From Shewanella gaetbuli (GTDB lineage Bacteria; Pseudomonadota; Gammaproteobacteria; Enterobacterales; Shewanellaceae): 64,000 bases of DNA. The notes beneath the pieces were generated by a model. It worked only from the letters and a program-made list of their open reading frames with translations. It had not been told where the DNA came from and did not search any database. A program made the position numbers and the translations under genes. Positions 9,325 through 19,802 of this stretch are shown one piece after another (the stretch's first letter is position 1; every line of letters begins with the position of its first letter). Location: the NCBI RefSeq assembly GCF_023284065.1, contig NZ_JAKIKP010000001.1:62001-126000 (forward strand). Direction: 5' to 3'.

Positions 9325-9358
9325 AAAAAAATACCAGCCTTAATCGGCTGGTATTTTT
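9325..9358 (-). terminator. terminator of pntAB (bidirectional form)
   Basis: Stem ATACCAGCC / GGCTGGTAT with flanking A and T runs on both sides; on the minus strand the T run follows the stem, 55 bases after the pntB stop. An additional imperfect hairpin at 9364-9400 (AAAATAAG..TAACCT / AGGTTA.CTTATTTT) lies between it and pntB. Confidence 0.85.
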
Positions 9359-9412
9359 GTAATAAAATAAGCCTAACCTGAACTGAGGTTAACTTATTTT
9401 ACCTATAAGCAA

Positions 9413-10900
9413 TTAAAGTGCTTTTAAGATTGCTTCTACGCTGTCTTTAGCATCACCAAATAACATTTGGGTATTGTCTTTAAAGAACAATGGGTTTTGT
9501 ACACCGGCGTAACCTGTGTTCATTGAACGCTTAAAGCCAATGACATTTTGCGCTTTCCAAACTTCCAATACTGGCATACCAGCAATAGGGCTGTTTGGAT
9601 CTTCCATTGCCGCAGGGTTAACCGTATCGTTAGCACCAATTACTAATACTGTATCGGTGTCAGAGAAATCTTCGTTAATTTCATCCATCTCCAATACGAT
9701 ATCGTATGGCACCTTAGCTTCGGCTAGTAGTACGTTCATGTGGCCTGGTAAACGTCCAGCAACAGGGTGAATACCAAAGCGTACTTTAACGCCCATATCA
9801 CGTAATTTACGTGTGATTTCAGCTACTGGATACTGTGCTTGTGCAACCGCCATACCATAGCCTGGAGTGATGATGACAGAGTCAGAACCTTTAAGCATTT
9901 CAGCAACATCTTCCGCACTTGTTTCACGAAATTCACCCACTTCTTCATCACCTGAAGATGCAACGCCGTCACTACCAAACCCGCCAGCAATAACCGATAT
10001 AAATGAGCGGTTCATTGCCTTACACATAATGTAAGACAGAATAGCGCCTGACGAGCCAACTAATGCACCGACAATAATAAGCAAGTCGTTTGATAGCATA
10101 AAACCAGCTGCAGCAGCTGCCCAACCTGAGTATGAGTTCAGCATTGAAACCACAACAGGCATATCGGCACCACCAATAGATGCTACTAAGTGCCAGCCAA
10201 AGGCGAAGGCAATTAAGGTCATAATTAGCATTGGTGTAATAGCACCGCCTGTTTGCACAAATTGCACCATTAACACTAGTGATACAATAACGGCTGCTAG
10301 GTTAAGCTTATGACGGTGCGGCAAAGCCAGTGCTTTAGATGGGATAAGACCGCGTAATTTACCAAATGCGACCACAGACCCAGTAAAGGTGACTGCACCA
10401 ATAAATACCCCTAGAAATACTTCAACTAGGTGAATATTTAACATGGCGCCTGACAACTCATGGCTGGCTTGTTGTGCTTGGCTTGCTTCAACAAGTGCAG
10501 CCTCAACTGATGCCATAGTGCTATCAAGGTCATTGCCAAGGGTTACAACGATTTCGTTAATTGCTTGAGGATGCATATCAATAAAGCTGTTATAGCCCAC
10601 TAATACCGCAGCCATACCTACAAAGCTGTGAAGAATTGCCACGAGTTCAGGCATTTCTGTCATTTCAACTTTAAGCGCAAATCGAATACCAATTGCGCCA
10701 CCAATAACCATGGCTAAAATGATCCATACTACACCTGTGGTACTTGGGTTTAAAATAGTTGCCCCAAGTGCAATGGTCATCCCGATGATGCCAAACAGGT
10801 TGCCGTTTTTCGCGGTTTCTTGTTTTGAAAGTCCCGCAAGACTTAAAATAAAGAATACCGCAGCGACTATATACGATGCTGTTACCAGTCCTTCTGACAC
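9413..10900 (-). CDS. pntB: NAD(P) transhydrogenase beta subunit
   Basis: The 495-residue membrane subunit of the proton-translocating transhydrogenase, which drives hydride transfer from NADH to NADP+ with the proton gradient. Nine or so membrane segments (residues about 1-300) are followed by the NADP-binding dIII domain with [36 protein letters not shown] and [12 protein letters not shown]. It is about 30 residues longer than E. coli PntB. The extra residues lie near 125-155 (a Ser/Ala/Glu/Gln-rich stretch, [16 protein letters not shown]), between membrane helices. The GTG start has AAGGGGA just upstream, and pntA ends 11 bases before it, so the two are cotranscribed. Confidence 0.97.
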   Translation of the reverse strand: MSEGLVTASYIVAAVFFILSLAGLSKQETAKNGNLFGIIGMTIALGATILNPSTTGVVWIILAMVIGGAIGIRFALKVEMTEMPELVAILHSFVGMAAVLVGYNSFIDMHPQAINEIVVTLGNDLDSTMASVEAALVEASQAQQASHELSGAMLNIHLVEVFLGVFIGAVTFTGSVVAFGKLRGLIPSKALALPHRHKLNLAAVIVSLVLMVQFVQTGGAITPMLIMTLIAFAFGWHLVASIGGADMPVVVSMLNSYSGWAAAAAGFMLSNDLLIIVGALVGSSGAILSYIMCKAMNRSFISVIAGGFGSDGVASSGDEEVGEFRETSAEDVAEMLKGSDSVIITPGYGMAVAQAQYPVAEITRKLRDMGVKVRFGIHPVAGRLPGHMNVLLAEAKVPYDIVLEMDEINEDFSDTDTVLVIGANDTVNPAAMEDPNSPIAGMPVLEVWKAQNVIGFKRSMNTGYAGVQNPLFFKDNTQMLFGDAKDSVEAILKAL

Positions 10901-10911
10901 GATATTTCCCC

Positions 10912-12438
10912 TTAATCTTTACGGAACATTTTCAGCATGCGCTGAGTGACGGTGAATCCGCCAAAAATGTTAATACTTGCTATTAATACCGCTACAAACG
11001 ATAAGGCGGTGACTAATGCCGAGCCTTGACCTATTTGCAGTAATGCGCCCACAACAATAATGCCTGAAATTGCATTGGTTACAGACATAAGCGGAGTATG
11101 TAATGAATGCGAAACGTTCCACACTACGTAATATCCCACCACACATGACAACACAAACACGGTAAAGTGAGATAAAAACTCAGCAGGAGCAACCGAGGCA
11201 ATTGCACCAAAGGCTGCAATACCCGCAGCGGCCAAAATATACTTCAGCTTAGATGGGGCTTTTTCCTCTTTTACCTCTGGCTCTGGTGCAGCAGCAGGCT
11301 TGGTTGGCGCTGCAGATACCGAAATAGCCGGTGGTGGGAAAGTAATTTCCCCGTCGCGGGTCACGGTCATATTACGCATAACCACATCATCAAAATCTAA
11401 CACGCCGTTGCCGTCTTTGGCCTTACACATTAGCTTCATTAAGTTAACTAAGTTAGTGCCATAAAGTTGTGATGATTGAGCTGGTAGGCGGCCAGGTAGG
11501 TCGGTGTAGCCTAATACCTTAACGCCGTTGTCAGTAATTGTTTTTTCACCGGTGACAGTGTATTCACAGTTACCGCCGGTTGCTGCGGCTAAATCGACAA
11601 TTACTGAACCAGGCTTCATGCTATCAACCATTTCTTTGGTGATAAGTTTAGGCGCAGGGCGTCCAGGGATCAGTGCTGTAGTGATAATAATGTCGACTTC
11701 TTTTGCCTGTTCAGCAAATAGTGCCATTTCAGCGGCAATAAACTCTTCTGACATGACTTTTGCGTAGCCGTCAGATGAGCCGCCATCGGTGTTTTCAAAT
11801 TCTAGTTTTAAGAATTCGCCACCCATAGATTCGATTTGCTCAGCCACTTCAAGGCGGGTGTCAAATGCACGAACAATTGCCCCAAGTGAGCCAGCAGCGC
11901 CAATGGCGGCTAAGCCTGCAACACCTGCACCAATGACTAATACTTTGGCAGGTGGCACTTTACCTGCAGCGGTAATTTGTCCGGTAAAGAATCGGCCAAA
12001 TTCATGAGCGGCTTCTACCACTGCACGATAACCGCCAATATTCGCCATTGAAGATAGTGCATCTAGCGACTGGGCACGTGAAATACGTGGCACCATGTCC
12101 ATGGCCATAACGGTGATATTCTTTTGTGATAATTTTTCAACAAGTTCAGGATTTTGAGCAGGCCAAATGAAGCTAACTAATGTGGTGCCGGCTTTCATTT
12201 TGTCAATTTCTGAGTCTGTAGGCGCGTTAACTTTAAAAACAAAGTCAGCTTGATACGCGTCTTCGACGATTTCGGCCCCAGCGTGTTCAAATGCGGCATC
12301 ATCAAAACTTGATAATTTACCTGCATCTGCCTCTATGGCCACACTAAAGCCGAGCTTTTGTAATTGTACCACTGTGGCGGGCGTCGCTGCTGCGCGTGTT
12401 TCACCTGCGATACTTTCTCTCGGTATTCCAATCTGCAT
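10912..12438 (-). CDS. pntA: NAD(P) transhydrogenase alpha subunit
   Basis: A 508-residue protein close in length to E. coli PntA. Residues about 1-380 form the NAD(H)-binding dI domain ([20 protein letters not shown] at the N-terminus, [20 protein letters not shown]ossmann motif, [20 protein letters not shown]). A Pro/Ala/Glu linker follows (about 385-405), then four membrane helices. With PntB it forms the inner-membrane complex supplying NADPH. It is the first gene of pntAB. NADPH from this complex could support the neighbouring NADPH-dependent sulfite reductase, though the genes are divergent and not cotranscribed. Confidence 0.97.
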   Translation of the reverse strand: MQIGIPRESIAGETRAAATPATVVQLQKLGFSVAIEADAGKLSSFDDAAFEHAGAEIVEDAYQADFVFKVNAPTDSEIDKMKAGTTLVSFIWPAQNPELVEKLSQKNITVMAMDMVPRISRAQSLDALSSMANIGGYRAVVEAAHEFGRFFTGQITAAGKVPPAKVLVIGAGVAGLAAIGAAGSLGAIVRAFDTRLEVAEQIESMGGEFLKLEFENTDGGSSDGYAKVMSEEFIAAEMALFAEQAKEVDIIITTALIPGRPAPKLITKEMVDSMKPGSVIVDLAAATGGNCEYTVTGEKTITDNGVKVLGYTDLPGRLPAQSSQLYGTNLVNLMKLMCKAKDGNGVLDFDDVVMRNMTVTRDGEITFPPPAISVSAAPTKPAAAPEPEVKEEKAPSKLKYILAAAGIAAFGAIASVAPAEFLSHFTVFVLSCVVGYYVVWNVSHSLHTPLMSVTNAISGIIVVGALLQIGQGSALVTALSFVAVLIASINIFGGFTVTQRMLKMFRKD

Positions 12439-12895
12439 GACTGATTCCTGATGGTTAATGACTAAAACGAACTAGGGCTCTCCCAACCTAGTCCATTATG
12501 ACTACATTCATTCAAGGTTAACGGTCGTAATCTTCCTTGAATTGATATTCGCTAGTATTGATGCTGATGACTCGACACCAATTTATTCTGGTTATGATGC
12601 TTTTAAAGGCAATCGTTTACTGTTTTTTAACCAGAACAATTAACAATATGAGTTTTAAAATATTGTTCCGGCAGCCTAGCTTGCTGCAGACACTTAATTC
12701 ACACAAGTGCTGTAAGGATAATTAACCCTGTTTTAATCTAAGAAAATTAAAAAGTTTTAACTACACCACACTTTTGTAGCTTAAAAAGTCACCTTTGCAT
12801 ATACCCAAATGGAATAAAAAATTATCTTTTATTCTTTTTTGCTTTTAAATCGTAGGAGTAAGCTTGACTGCATTACACTGTTATAAGGCCGTCTT
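12439..12895. other. 457 bp divergent promoter region between pntAB and cysJIH
   Basis: No gene is seen. An inverted pair of phrases (TTAACCAGAACAATT and TATTGTTCCGGCAG near 12628-12672) and a run of A/T-rich DNA are present. The cysJ-proximal part holds a motif shared with the cobA promoter, listed separately. Confidence 0.6.
12801..12822 (+). promoter_or_regulatory. putative CysB site upstream of cysJIH
   Basis: CCCAAATGGAATAAAAA here is nearly the same as TCTAAATGGAATAAAAA at 20818-20834 ahead of cobA-cysDNC. These are the two operons of the same pathway, so a shared activator site is likely, and CysB is the usual regulator in gammaproteobacteria. Seen: the shared sequence. Inferred: CysB binding. 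Confidence 0.55.
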
Positions 12896-14686
12896 ATGTT
12901 GTTAAAAGAACTATCTGCATTAGCTTCTCCATTGTCACAAGGACAAGTCGACAAGTTAAAGCAACTCACGTCAGAATTATCTTCTGTGCAATTAGCATGG
13001 GTTAGTGGTTATTTAGCTGCTAGTGCTAATGGCGCATCAACTTCGGGTGCTGTGGTTGAAAGTCAACCTACAGCTAGCCAAACCGTTACCATTTTATATG
13101 GAAGCCAAACAGGCAATGGTAAAGGTGTTGCCACAGAACTAGCTGCAAAAGCACAAGCTCAAGGTTATGCGGTTAACCTAGCTTCAATGGGCGACTACAA
13201 CGTGCGTCAATTAAAGCAAGAAACTATTTTACTTGCAGTTGTAAGTACCCATGGTGAAGGCGAAGCACCTGACGATGCGATTGAACTCCATAAGTTTTTA
13301 TCTTCTAAGCGTGCACCTAAGCTCGATAACTTAAGCTATGCAGTTTTAGCCTTAGGGGATTCAAGCTACGAGTTTTTCTGCCAAACAGGTAAAGACTTTG
13401 ATTCACGCTTAGCGGCTTTAGGGGCTAAATCATTATTACCTTTAGTTGAATGTGACGTTGACTACGAACAGGCAGCAGAAGAGTGGCAGGACAGCGTAGT
13501 TGACGCGGTTAAACCGCTTATTCAAACCGCATCAGCCAGTGTGGTTCCGTTAACACAAGCGCAAACAGCAACCAGTGAATACACCAAGCAAAACCCTTAC
13601 ACCGCAGAAGTATTAGTTAGCCAAAAGCTGACGGGGAGAGATTCAGATCGCGACGTTCGCCATGTTGAAATTGATTTAGGTGAATCAGGTATTCAATATC
13701 AAGTGGGAGATGCACTTGGCATTTGGTTTAGCAATAACCCTGCGTTGGTTAATGAAATTATTTCAGGTTTATCGTTATCAGCAGACGAGCAAGTCATAGT
13801 AGGTAAAGAAACCACAAGTTTAGTCGAGGCTTTAACTGACAAAAAAGAGCTAACCCAATTGTATCCAGGGTTAGTAAAAGCTTGGGCAGAGTTCAGTGGT
13901 AATGCTGATTTATTAGCACTAAGTGAAGATAAAGCGCAAACTCGCCAGTTTATTTTAAATAATCAACTAGCTGATTTAGTCAGTGCTTACCCCGCTAAAG
14001 TCAACGCAGCACAGTTAGTTGAAGTGTTACGTCCATTAACGCCACGACTATATTCTATTGCTTCAAGCCAAGCTGAAGTTGAGTCTGAAGTACATTTAAC
14101 CGTGGCACTGGTTGAAGATGAGCGTGAAGGCCAAGCACGATTTGGTGGTGCATCGCATTTCTTAGCGTCAGCCGAAGAAGGCCAGCAAGTTAAAGTTTAT
14201 GTTGAGCCTAACAAGCATTTCCGCTTACCTGAGTCGGCAGATACACCTGTTATTATGGTTGGCCCCGGCACCGGTGTTGCACCATTTAGAGCCTTCATTC
14301 AGCAACGTGTTGCTGATGGTGTGTCAGGTGAAAGCTGGTTGTTCTTTGGTAATCCTCACTTTGAACAAGACTTCTTATATCAGGTTGAATGGCAACAATA
14401 TCTGAAAAGTGGTGACTTAAGCCGTTTAGATGTGGCGTTCTCGCGAGATCAGGCTGAAAAAGTCTATGTACAGCACCGCATTACCGAGCAAGCTGAGCAA
14501 GTGTGGCAGTGGCTACAAAATGGCGCACATGTGTATATTTGTGGTGATGCAGATCGAATGGCAAAAGACGTTCATCAAGCACTTGTTAATGTGGCTGTTA
14601 GCCAAGGTGGACTCAGCGAAGAAGATGCAAAAGCGTACTTTGAAGAGCTACGCGCCGCTAAGCGTTACCAAAAAGACGTGTATTAA
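12896..14686 (+). CDS. cysJ: assimilatory sulfite reductase flavoprotein (NADPH, alpha subunit)
   Basis: A 596-residue flavoprotein passing electrons from NADPH through FAD and FMN to CysI. Residues about 60-200 are the FMN flavodoxin domain (ILYGSQTGNGKGVA, STHGEGEAPDDA, LGDSSYEFFCQTGKDFD). The FAD domain carries PRLYSIASSQ, and the NADPH domain carries MVGPGTGVAPFRAFIQ, WLFFGNPHFEQDFLYQ and the C-terminal AKRYQKDVY. Length matches E. coli CysJ (599). First gene of cysJIH, with a CysB-like motif about 75 bases upstream. Confidence 0.97.
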   Translation: MLLKELSALASPLSQGQVDKLKQLTSELSSVQLAWVSGYLAASANGASTSGAVVESQPTASQTVTILYGSQTGNGKGVATELAAKAQAQGYAVNLASMGDYNVRQLKQETILLAVVSTHGEGEAPDDAIELHKFLSSKRAPKLDNLSYAVLALGDSSYEFFCQTGKDFDSRLAALGAKSLLPLVECDVDYEQAAEEWQDSVVDAVKPLIQTASASVVPLTQAQTATSEYTKQNPYTAEVLVSQKLTGRDSDRDVRHVEIDLGESGIQYQVGDALGIWFSNNPALVNEIISGLSLSADEQVIVGKETTSLVEALTDKKELTQLYPGLVKAWAEFSGNADLLALSEDKAQTRQFILNNQLADLVSAYPAKVNAAQLVEVLRPLTPRLYSIASSQAEVESEVHLTVALVEDEREGQARFGGASHFLASAEEGQQVKVYVEPNKHFRLPESADTPVIMVGPGTGVAPFRAFIQQRVADGVSGESWLFFGNPHFEQDFLYQVEWQQYLKSGDLSRLDVAFSRDQAEKVYVQHRITEQAEQVWQWLQNGAHVYICGDADRMAKDVHQALVNVAVSQGGLSEEDAKAYFEELRAAKRYQKDVY

Positions 14687-14795
14687 TAAGTCATTATCCC
14701 TATAGGTTTAACGGCCGAGTGACAATTGCGACGTGATGGGTCATTAGCAATATTGCCGTTAATCGATACAGAATAAAGTAAAGAGGCTGTCTCAA

Positions 14796-16487
14796 ATGAG
14801 TGAGCAAAAGTTAGCAGTAAATGAATACTTAAAAACCGATAGTGATTACCTGCGCGGAACAATTCAGCAAGGTTTAGATACGCAAGTCACTGGATCATTT
14901 AGCGATGGCGATCAACAGTTGATCAAGTTCCATGGTTTTTACCAGCAAGATGATCGTGATTTACGTAACGAGCGTAAAGCGCAAAAATTAGAGCCATTAT
15001 ATAGCTTCATGCTACGTGCGCGTGTGCCTGGAGGGATTTGTTCTCCTGAGCAATGGTTAGATGTTGATAGAATTTCATCTACATTAACCACATCAAATAG
15101 TATCCGTTTAACTACACGTCAAACGTTTCAGTATCACGGTATTCCAAAGCGTAATTTAAAGACCTTGATTCAAGGGTTAGACCGAGCAGCACTCGATTCA
15201 ATTGCCGCTTGTGGCGACGTTAACCGTAACGTGATGTGTAACCCTAATCCGGTTGAGTCAAAGTTACATCAACAAGCTTATGCAGTGGCAAAAGAGTTGT
15301 CTGATCATCTTCTTCCCCATACTCGTGCTTACGCCGAAATTTGGTTAGATGAAGAAAAGTTATTAGACACAGAAACTAACGAGCCTGTATACGGTAAAAC
15401 TTACTTACCGCGTAAGTTTAAAATGGCCGTGTCAGTTCCGCCAGATAATGATGTTGATGTTTACACCAACGACTTAGGCTTTATTGCCGTTGAAGAAAAT
15501 GGCGAACTAGTTGGATTTAACTTAGTTGCTGGCGGCGGCATGGGTTCAACCCATGGTGAAGTAGAAACTTTCCCCCGTTTAGCTGATGACTTTGGTTTTA
15601 TCAAAACCACTGATGTCATCAAATTTGCAGAAGCCGTGATGACAGTTCAACGTGACTGGGGTAACCGTGTTGTGCGTAAGCGTGCACGTTTAAAGTACAC
15701 CATTGTTGACCATGGCTATGATGCATTTAAAGCCGAAGTTGAAAAGCGTGCAGGGGTGAAGTTTGAACCTAAGCGTGAAGTTATCATTGGTGATCGTGGT
15801 GATCGTTATGGTTGGGTTGAAGGCATTGATAATAAATGGCACTTAACGCTATTTATTGAAAACGGCCGAATTAAAGATTCACCAGGTAAAACGCTACAAA
15901 CAGGTTTACGTGAAATCGCCAAGGTGCACAAAGGTGATTTTAGAATGACCGCTAACCAGAATATGATTATTGCTGGAGTGGCTGAACAAGACAAAGCTGA
16001 AATAGAAGACTTAGCCCGTAAGCATGGTTTATTAGGCGAAGTGTTATCAGCAACCCGTGGTCATTCTATTGCCTGTGTGGCATTGCCAACTTGCTCATTA
16101 GCGATGGCAGAAGCGGAGCGTTATTTCCCAGCATTTATTGATCATGTTGATGCACTACAAGCAAAACACGGTATTAGCGAGCAAGCCATTGTGGTCCGTA
16201 TGACCGGCTGTCCAAACGGCTGTGCGCGTCCATTTGCTGCAGAAATCGGCTTAGTCGGTAAAGCGCCAGGGCGTTACAATTTATATTTAGGCGCCAGCTA
16301 TGAAGGCACACGTTTAAATAAAATGTACAAAGAAAACATTCAAGAAGCGGAAATTTTAGCAGAACTTGATGGTTTATTTGAACGTTATGCCGCAGAGCGT
16401 GATGCAGGTGAAACCTTTGGTAACTTCACAGTTCGTGCTGGTGTGGTTAAGCCGGTTATTGATGCAGCACAAGATTTTCACGGGTAA
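14796..16487 (+). CDS. cysI: assimilatory sulfite reductase hemoprotein (beta subunit)
   Basis: A 563-residue sirohaem and [4Fe-4S] enzyme that reduces sulfite to sulfide. The four cluster ligands are visible as two pairs, [16 protein letters not shown] preceded by ACVAL, and [10 protein letters not shown]. Substrate-binding arginines lie in [12 protein letters not shown] and [11 protein letters not shown]. Length is close to the E. coli enzyme (570). It follows cysJ after 109 bases with AAAGAGG ahead of ATG. CobA in the second block supplies the sirohaem precursor. Confidence 0.97.
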   Translation: MSEQKLAVNEYLKTDSDYLRGTIQQGLDTQVTGSFSDGDQQLIKFHGFYQQDDRDLRNERKAQKLEPLYSFMLRARVPGGICSPEQWLDVDRISSTLTTSNSIRLTTRQTFQYHGIPKRNLKTLIQGLDRAALDSIAACGDVNRNVMCNPNPVESKLHQQAYAVAKELSDHLLPHTRAYAEIWLDEEKLLDTETNEPVYGKTYLPRKFKMAVSVPPDNDVDVYTNDLGFIAVEENGELVGFNLVAGGGMGSTHGEVETFPRLADDFGFIKTTDVIKFAEAVMTVQRDWGNRVVRKRARLKYTIVDHGYDAFKAEVEKRAGVKFEPKREVIIGDRGDRYGWVEGIDNKWHLTLFIENGRIKDSPGKTLQTGLREIAKVHKGDFRMTANQNMIIAGVAEQDKAEIEDLARKHGLLGEVLSATRGHSIACVALPTCSLAMAEAERYFPAFIDHVDALQAKHGISEQAIVVRMTGCPNGCARPFAAEIGLVGKAPGRYNLYLGASYEGTRLNKMYKENIQEAEILAELDGLFERYAAERDAGETFGNFTVRAGVVKPVIDAAQDFHG

Positions 16488-16515
16488 TTGATGATGATTC
16501 TATGGGGCGTTGATT

Positions 16516-17289
16516 ATGAATAAAGTAGCCACTGCAACAACCCAATCTTTAGTGACGCCAGAGCAATTATTGCAATTGCTCGACGCGCCAAAAGAGGTGC
16601 AACAAGCAGAACTGGAAAAGCTGAATCAGTTTTTGGCTGGATTAACCGCTCAAGAGCGTGTGGCTTGGGGGCTAGCTTTTCTACCCTCAGAACACGCTTT
16701 ATCATCTAGTTTTGGTATACAAGCCGCAGTAATGCTGCACCTTGTTAGCCAAGTACAGGCAGATATCCCTGTTATATTAACTGATACCGGCTACTTATTT
16801 GCCGAAACTTATCAGTTTATTGATCAGCTCACTGAGCGTTTAAACTTGAACCTTAAAGTGTATCGCGCTGAGCAAACAGCCGCATGGCAAGAAGCTCGCT
16901 TTGGTAAGCTTTGGGAGCAAGGCCTTGAAGGGCTAGAGCAATACAATCGCATTAACAAAGTTGAGCCCATGCAACGAGCATTAAGTGAGCTAAGCATAGG
17001 TACTTGGTTTGCCGGTTTGCGACGCTCACAGTCGAGCACTCGCGAAGCTTTGCCCATTTTAGCGATTCATGGCAATCGTTTTAAATTATTGCCAATTTTA
17101 GAGTGGAGCAATAAAGACGTGCATGAGTATTTAACCCAACATGATTTACCTTATCACCCGTTATGGGAGCAAGGTTATGTTTCGGTAGGCGATACTCATT
17201 CAAGTAAACCACTTGAGCTAGGTATGAGCGAAGAAGAAACTCGCTTTAATGGTTTAAAAAGAGAGTGTGGATTACATTTTGAAATTTAG
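16516..17289 (+). CDS. cysH: phosphoadenosine phosphosulfate (PAPS) reductase
   Basis: A 257-residue thioredoxin-dependent enzyme reducing PAPS to sulfite. Seen: [14 protein letters not shown] (nucleotide loop), [24 protein letters not shown] and the catalytic C-terminal [10 protein letters not shown]. The paired cysteines of the iron-sulfur APS reductases are absent, so this is the E. coli type acting on PAPS, in agreement with a CysC kinase in the second block. I take the ATG at 16516 rather than a TTG two codons upstream, since the GGGG ribosome site is better spaced for it. Last gene of cysJIH, 28 bases after cysI. Confidence 0.96.
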   Translation: MNKVATATTQSLVTPEQLLQLLDAPKEVQQAELEKLNQFLAGLTAQERVAWGLAFLPSEHALSSSFGIQAAVMLHLVSQVQADIPVILTDTGYLFAETYQFIDQLTERLNLNLKVYRAEQTAAWQEARFGKLWEQGLEGLEQYNRINKVEPMQRALSELSIGTWFAGLRRSQSSTREALPILAIHGNRFKLLPILEWSNKDVHEYLTQHDLPYHPLWEQGYVSVGDTHSSKPLELGMSEEETRFNGLKRECGLHFEI

Positions 17290-17327
17290 TCATTAATAGA
17301 CTTTAGCTAAGTAATTGAAATACTTAA

Positions 17328-17570
17328 AACCTGAGCTCGAGATAACAACTTGCTTTCTAGAGGCTATTTTTACTTATAACGGCGTTAAATTTGTTTGCAA
17401 TACGACCCCATGGATGGGGGAGGTAGAGCGACGTTGGAACCCAAGCCGAGGCCAGCTATTGACGCACAAATCTGCCTTGTTCTAAGCAAAAATATCTCTC
17501 TAGAATAAGACGGAAAATAAATCTTTATTAATTCAAGTTTTTAACTAACTTCTTATCCCGAGTTCAGGTT
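17328..17570. repeat. 243 bp non-autonomous element with 18 bp inverted ends
   Basis: AACCTGAGCTCGAGATAA at 17328-17345 is the inverted partner of TTATCCCGAGTTCAGGTT at 17553-17570 (16 of 18 positions match). The interior has no gene. It shows CCCCATGGATGGGG (hairpin), a phrase GGAGGTAGAGCGACGTTGGA, and two short stretches (ATAACGGCGTTAAAT and AATCTGCCTTGTTCT) that also occur inside the 162 bp elements elsewhere in the window. This looks like a miniature inverted-repeat element inserted after cysH. Confidence 0.75.
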
Positions 17571-17574
17571 AAAA

Positions 17575-17790
17575 AGGGTTAATTTTTGTTTAAAAAATTA
17601 GGCAAACATTAAAAGAATAGTCTACCTTTATACGTCCCCGTAGACAGTTTTTGTTGACACTTTTTAGGGCTGTATTGCAGTCCAAGTACCTCCAAAAGCT
17701 TCGCTCGCCTCCTCGAGCACATTGATTGACTTGTTAGCGTATAAGCAATCATTTTTAGCCCCAACAATCCATTTGTTGGGGCTTTCGTTT
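17575..17790 (+). ncRNA. possible small RNA ending at a strong terminator (tentative)
   Basis: About 200 bases with no reading frame end in a canonical terminator at 17757-17790. Inside are hairpins GTCTAC...GTAGAC (17620-17645 region) and GCTCG...CGAGC (17703-17718), and a TTGACA box near 17653. No known RNA family was recognised. The terminator is 470 bases past cysH, beyond an inserted element, so it could alternatively be the displaced end of the cysJIH transcript. Confidence 0.25.
17757..17790 (+). terminator. rho-independent terminator
   Basis: Eleven-pair stem AGCCCCAACAA / TTGTTGGGGCT with a short loop, followed by TTCGTTT. It ends either cysJIH read-through or a small RNA. Confidence 0.8.
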
Positions 17791-17849
17791 ATCTCGCCTT
17801 GTGTATTTGTTGTTTATTCTATGTTGATTAATTTCAAGGAGCCGATCTT

Positions 17850-17942
17850 ATGGGAGATAAACCTAACAGATTGAACACTAAAACCGATTCACTTATGTTA
17901 GATAAAATAAAACCATGTTATTTTGCGTTAAGTAAAACCTGA
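17850..17942 (+). CDS. possible 30-residue peptide
   Basis: A short frame starts with ATG at 17850, six bases after a perfect AAGGAG, and encodes MGDKPNRLNTKTDSLMLDKI and ten more residues. It lies between a terminator and the next gene. It has no signal or membrane segment. The ribosome site is the only positive evidence; the frame may be chance or a short leader for the gene at 18018. Confidence 0.3.
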   Translation: MGDKPNRLNTKTDSLMLDKIKPCYFALSKT

Positions 17943-18017
17943 GTTGATTCAAGCGACTTCGCTTTCTTTTCGAGTTTTCATGGAAGAGTTTATTAATATA
18001 TAAATTGGAGCTTAACA

Positions 18018-19727
18018 ATGAATAAAATGGCTGTTGCCGTTGCGGTGTTAGCACTGGGCGCGGGTGGATATTACTTTAGTCAGCAAAATGATGCTGTCAC
18101 TGTGACTGCTAATCCAATGCTAGATTACATTCCTGCTGATACCTTGGTGTTTTCAGGACAACTTACCCCTTTCCCTATTGCAGACTATTTACATAGCACT
18201 GCCGGTAATAAACCGAGTTTAACTGCAGAGCAACTGGGTGATATCAGCCAATTTTCTCAGGCTCATGAAAAGTTTTTTTTCAGCCTTTATAAACAATACC
18301 TACAAATGCTTAATTCGCCTGAGCAGCTGATAACGCATTATGGATTGCCTGAAACAATGCAAAGCTTCTTTTATACCTTAGGTGCTTTGCCTGTAATGAA
18401 ATTACAAATTGCAAACCCACAAGCATTTTGGGCTGAGCTGGATAGAGCAGAGCAAGAAAGTGGTTTTACCCATTCAAAGTCATCTATTGGTGGCGTTGAT
18501 TATCGCGCCTATCGCCTAACAGGTGAATTTGATGAGGAAACTATTGATGTTATTTTTGCCGAGCAACAAGGCTGGTTAACAATGACATTAAACACCTCGT
18601 TTAACCAACCTGCGTTATTTGAAACAGCACTAGGGGTAAACAAAGTTCCTAACCCATTGTCTGCCACAACAATGTTAAATGATATTGCCACCAAACATGA
18701 TTTTACTAATGACAGTATTAGTTTTATCAATCACGTTGAATTGGTAAAAGGGCTAACAACTGAAGATGGAAATATGCTGGCAAAGCAATTGACTAAGCTT
18801 GCTAACATGCAAAATGACGATGCACTGACTCAAATACGTACTCCTGTGTGTCAATCTGAGTTTATGGCTATTGCCAATAACTGGCCTCGAACGGTACTGG
18901 GCTTTAAATCTTTTAATGTTACCCGTGAGCAAAGCGACTTTGATGCAAGGTTTGTCATTGAATCTAATAACACGGTAATACTTAACGCACTGAGTAACCT
19001 GCGTGGCTTTATTCCTGACTTTGATGATGCTGAGCATATATTATCATTGGGTATGGGTGTTGATGTGGGTAAATTGGCCTCATCATTAAATGATGTGTAT
19101 ACCGAAATGACCAGTACAAGTTACCAATGCCAAGCATTGGCCGAATTGCAACAAGGTTCGCAAGAGTTTAATCCTGCCATGTTAGGCATGATGACCGGAA
19201 TGGCCAATGGCGTAAAAGGGGTAAGCTTGTCTGTATTAGATTATACACTTACCGAGGTTAACGGTTCTCCAGCGTTTAAAAAATTAGATGCGTTAATGAC
19301 CTTATCGGCAGATAATCCGTCAATGTTATTGTCGATGGTGAAGCCATTCTACCCACCTTTAGCGCAGGTTGATTTATCTTCAGGCGAAGTGGTTGATGTC
19401 AGCTCATTACTTATGCTGCCTCCTGAGCTAGGTGTGCAAGCTAATATGGCAATTAAAGGTAACCATTTAGTGATTTATTCTGGTAAAGGTGCATCGTTAG
19501 CCGAACGTGTTGCTAAGCAATCACTGACTTCAAATGGCCTAATCAGTTTTGGAGTTGATTACCAAAAAATGATTTCGCCTTTAGTCACTATGATGGAGCA
19601 AAACGGTGAACCGGTTCCAGAAGAGTTAACTATGATGAAAGACTACAAGATGAAGCTGAAGATGAGTGTTGATATTACCTCTGAAGGCATTGAAGTTGGC
19701 TCAAAGATGAGTGCAAAAGCGCCTTAA
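18018..19727 (+). CDS. membrane-anchored or exported protein of unknown function
   Basis: A 569-residue protein with an N-terminal hydrophobic segment (MAVAVAVLALGAGGYYF, residues 4-20) that serves as signal anchor, followed by a large periplasmic part beginning MLDYIPADTLVFSGQLTPFP. Two cysteines (PVCQSEF, YQCQALAEL) could pair. The arrangement of repeated segments of the type IPADTLVFSG and LPPELGVQANMAIKGNHLVIYSG suggests a duplicated lipoprotein-like fold, but I do not recognise the family with confidence. It stands alone between the cys blocks; TTGGAG precedes the ATG. A strong terminator follows. Confidence 0.8.
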   Translation: MNKMAVAVAVLALGAGGYYFSQQNDAVTVTANPMLDYIPADTLVFSGQLTPFPIADYLHSTAGNKPSLTAEQLGDISQFSQAHEKFFFSLYKQYLQMLNSPEQLITHYGLPETMQSFFYTLGALPVMKLQIANPQAFWAELDRAEQESGFTHSKSSIGGVDYRAYRLTGEFDEETIDVIFAEQQGWLTMTLNTSFNQPALFETALGVNKVPNPLSATTMLNDIATKHDFTNDSISFINHVELVKGLTTEDGNMLAKQLTKLANMQNDDALTQIRTPVCQSEFMAIANNWPRTVLGFKSFNVTREQSDFDARFVIESNNTVILNALSNLRGFIPDFDDAEHILSLGMGVDVGKLASSLNDVYTEMTSTSYQCQALAELQQGSQEFNPAMLGMMTGMANGVKGVSLSVLDYTLTEVNGSPAFKKLDALMTLSADNPSMLLSMVKPFYPPLAQVDLSSGEVVDVSSLLMLPPELGVQANMAIKGNHLVIYSGKGASLAERVAKQSLTSNGLISFGVDYQKMISPLVTMMEQNGEPVPEELTMMKDYKMKLKMSVDITSEGIEVGSKMSAKAP

Positions 19728-19746
19728 TATCACTAGCTAATTGTAC

Positions 19747-19784
19747 AAAAAAGCCCCGCTAGCATTGCTTTAGCGGGGCTTTTT
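19747..19784. terminator. bidirectional terminator between convergent genes
   Basis: Stem AAAAAGCCCCGCTA / TAGCGGGGCTTTTT with A and T runs on both sides; serves the 18018-19727 gene and pldA, which converge here. Confidence 0.92.
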
Positions 19785-19802
19785 GTTTGTGCTAGAAAAG
19801 CG

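Noticed and set aside
14199..14405. Extra reading frames overlapping cysJ
   Set aside because: They are out-of-frame shadows of a well-supported flavoprotein gene.
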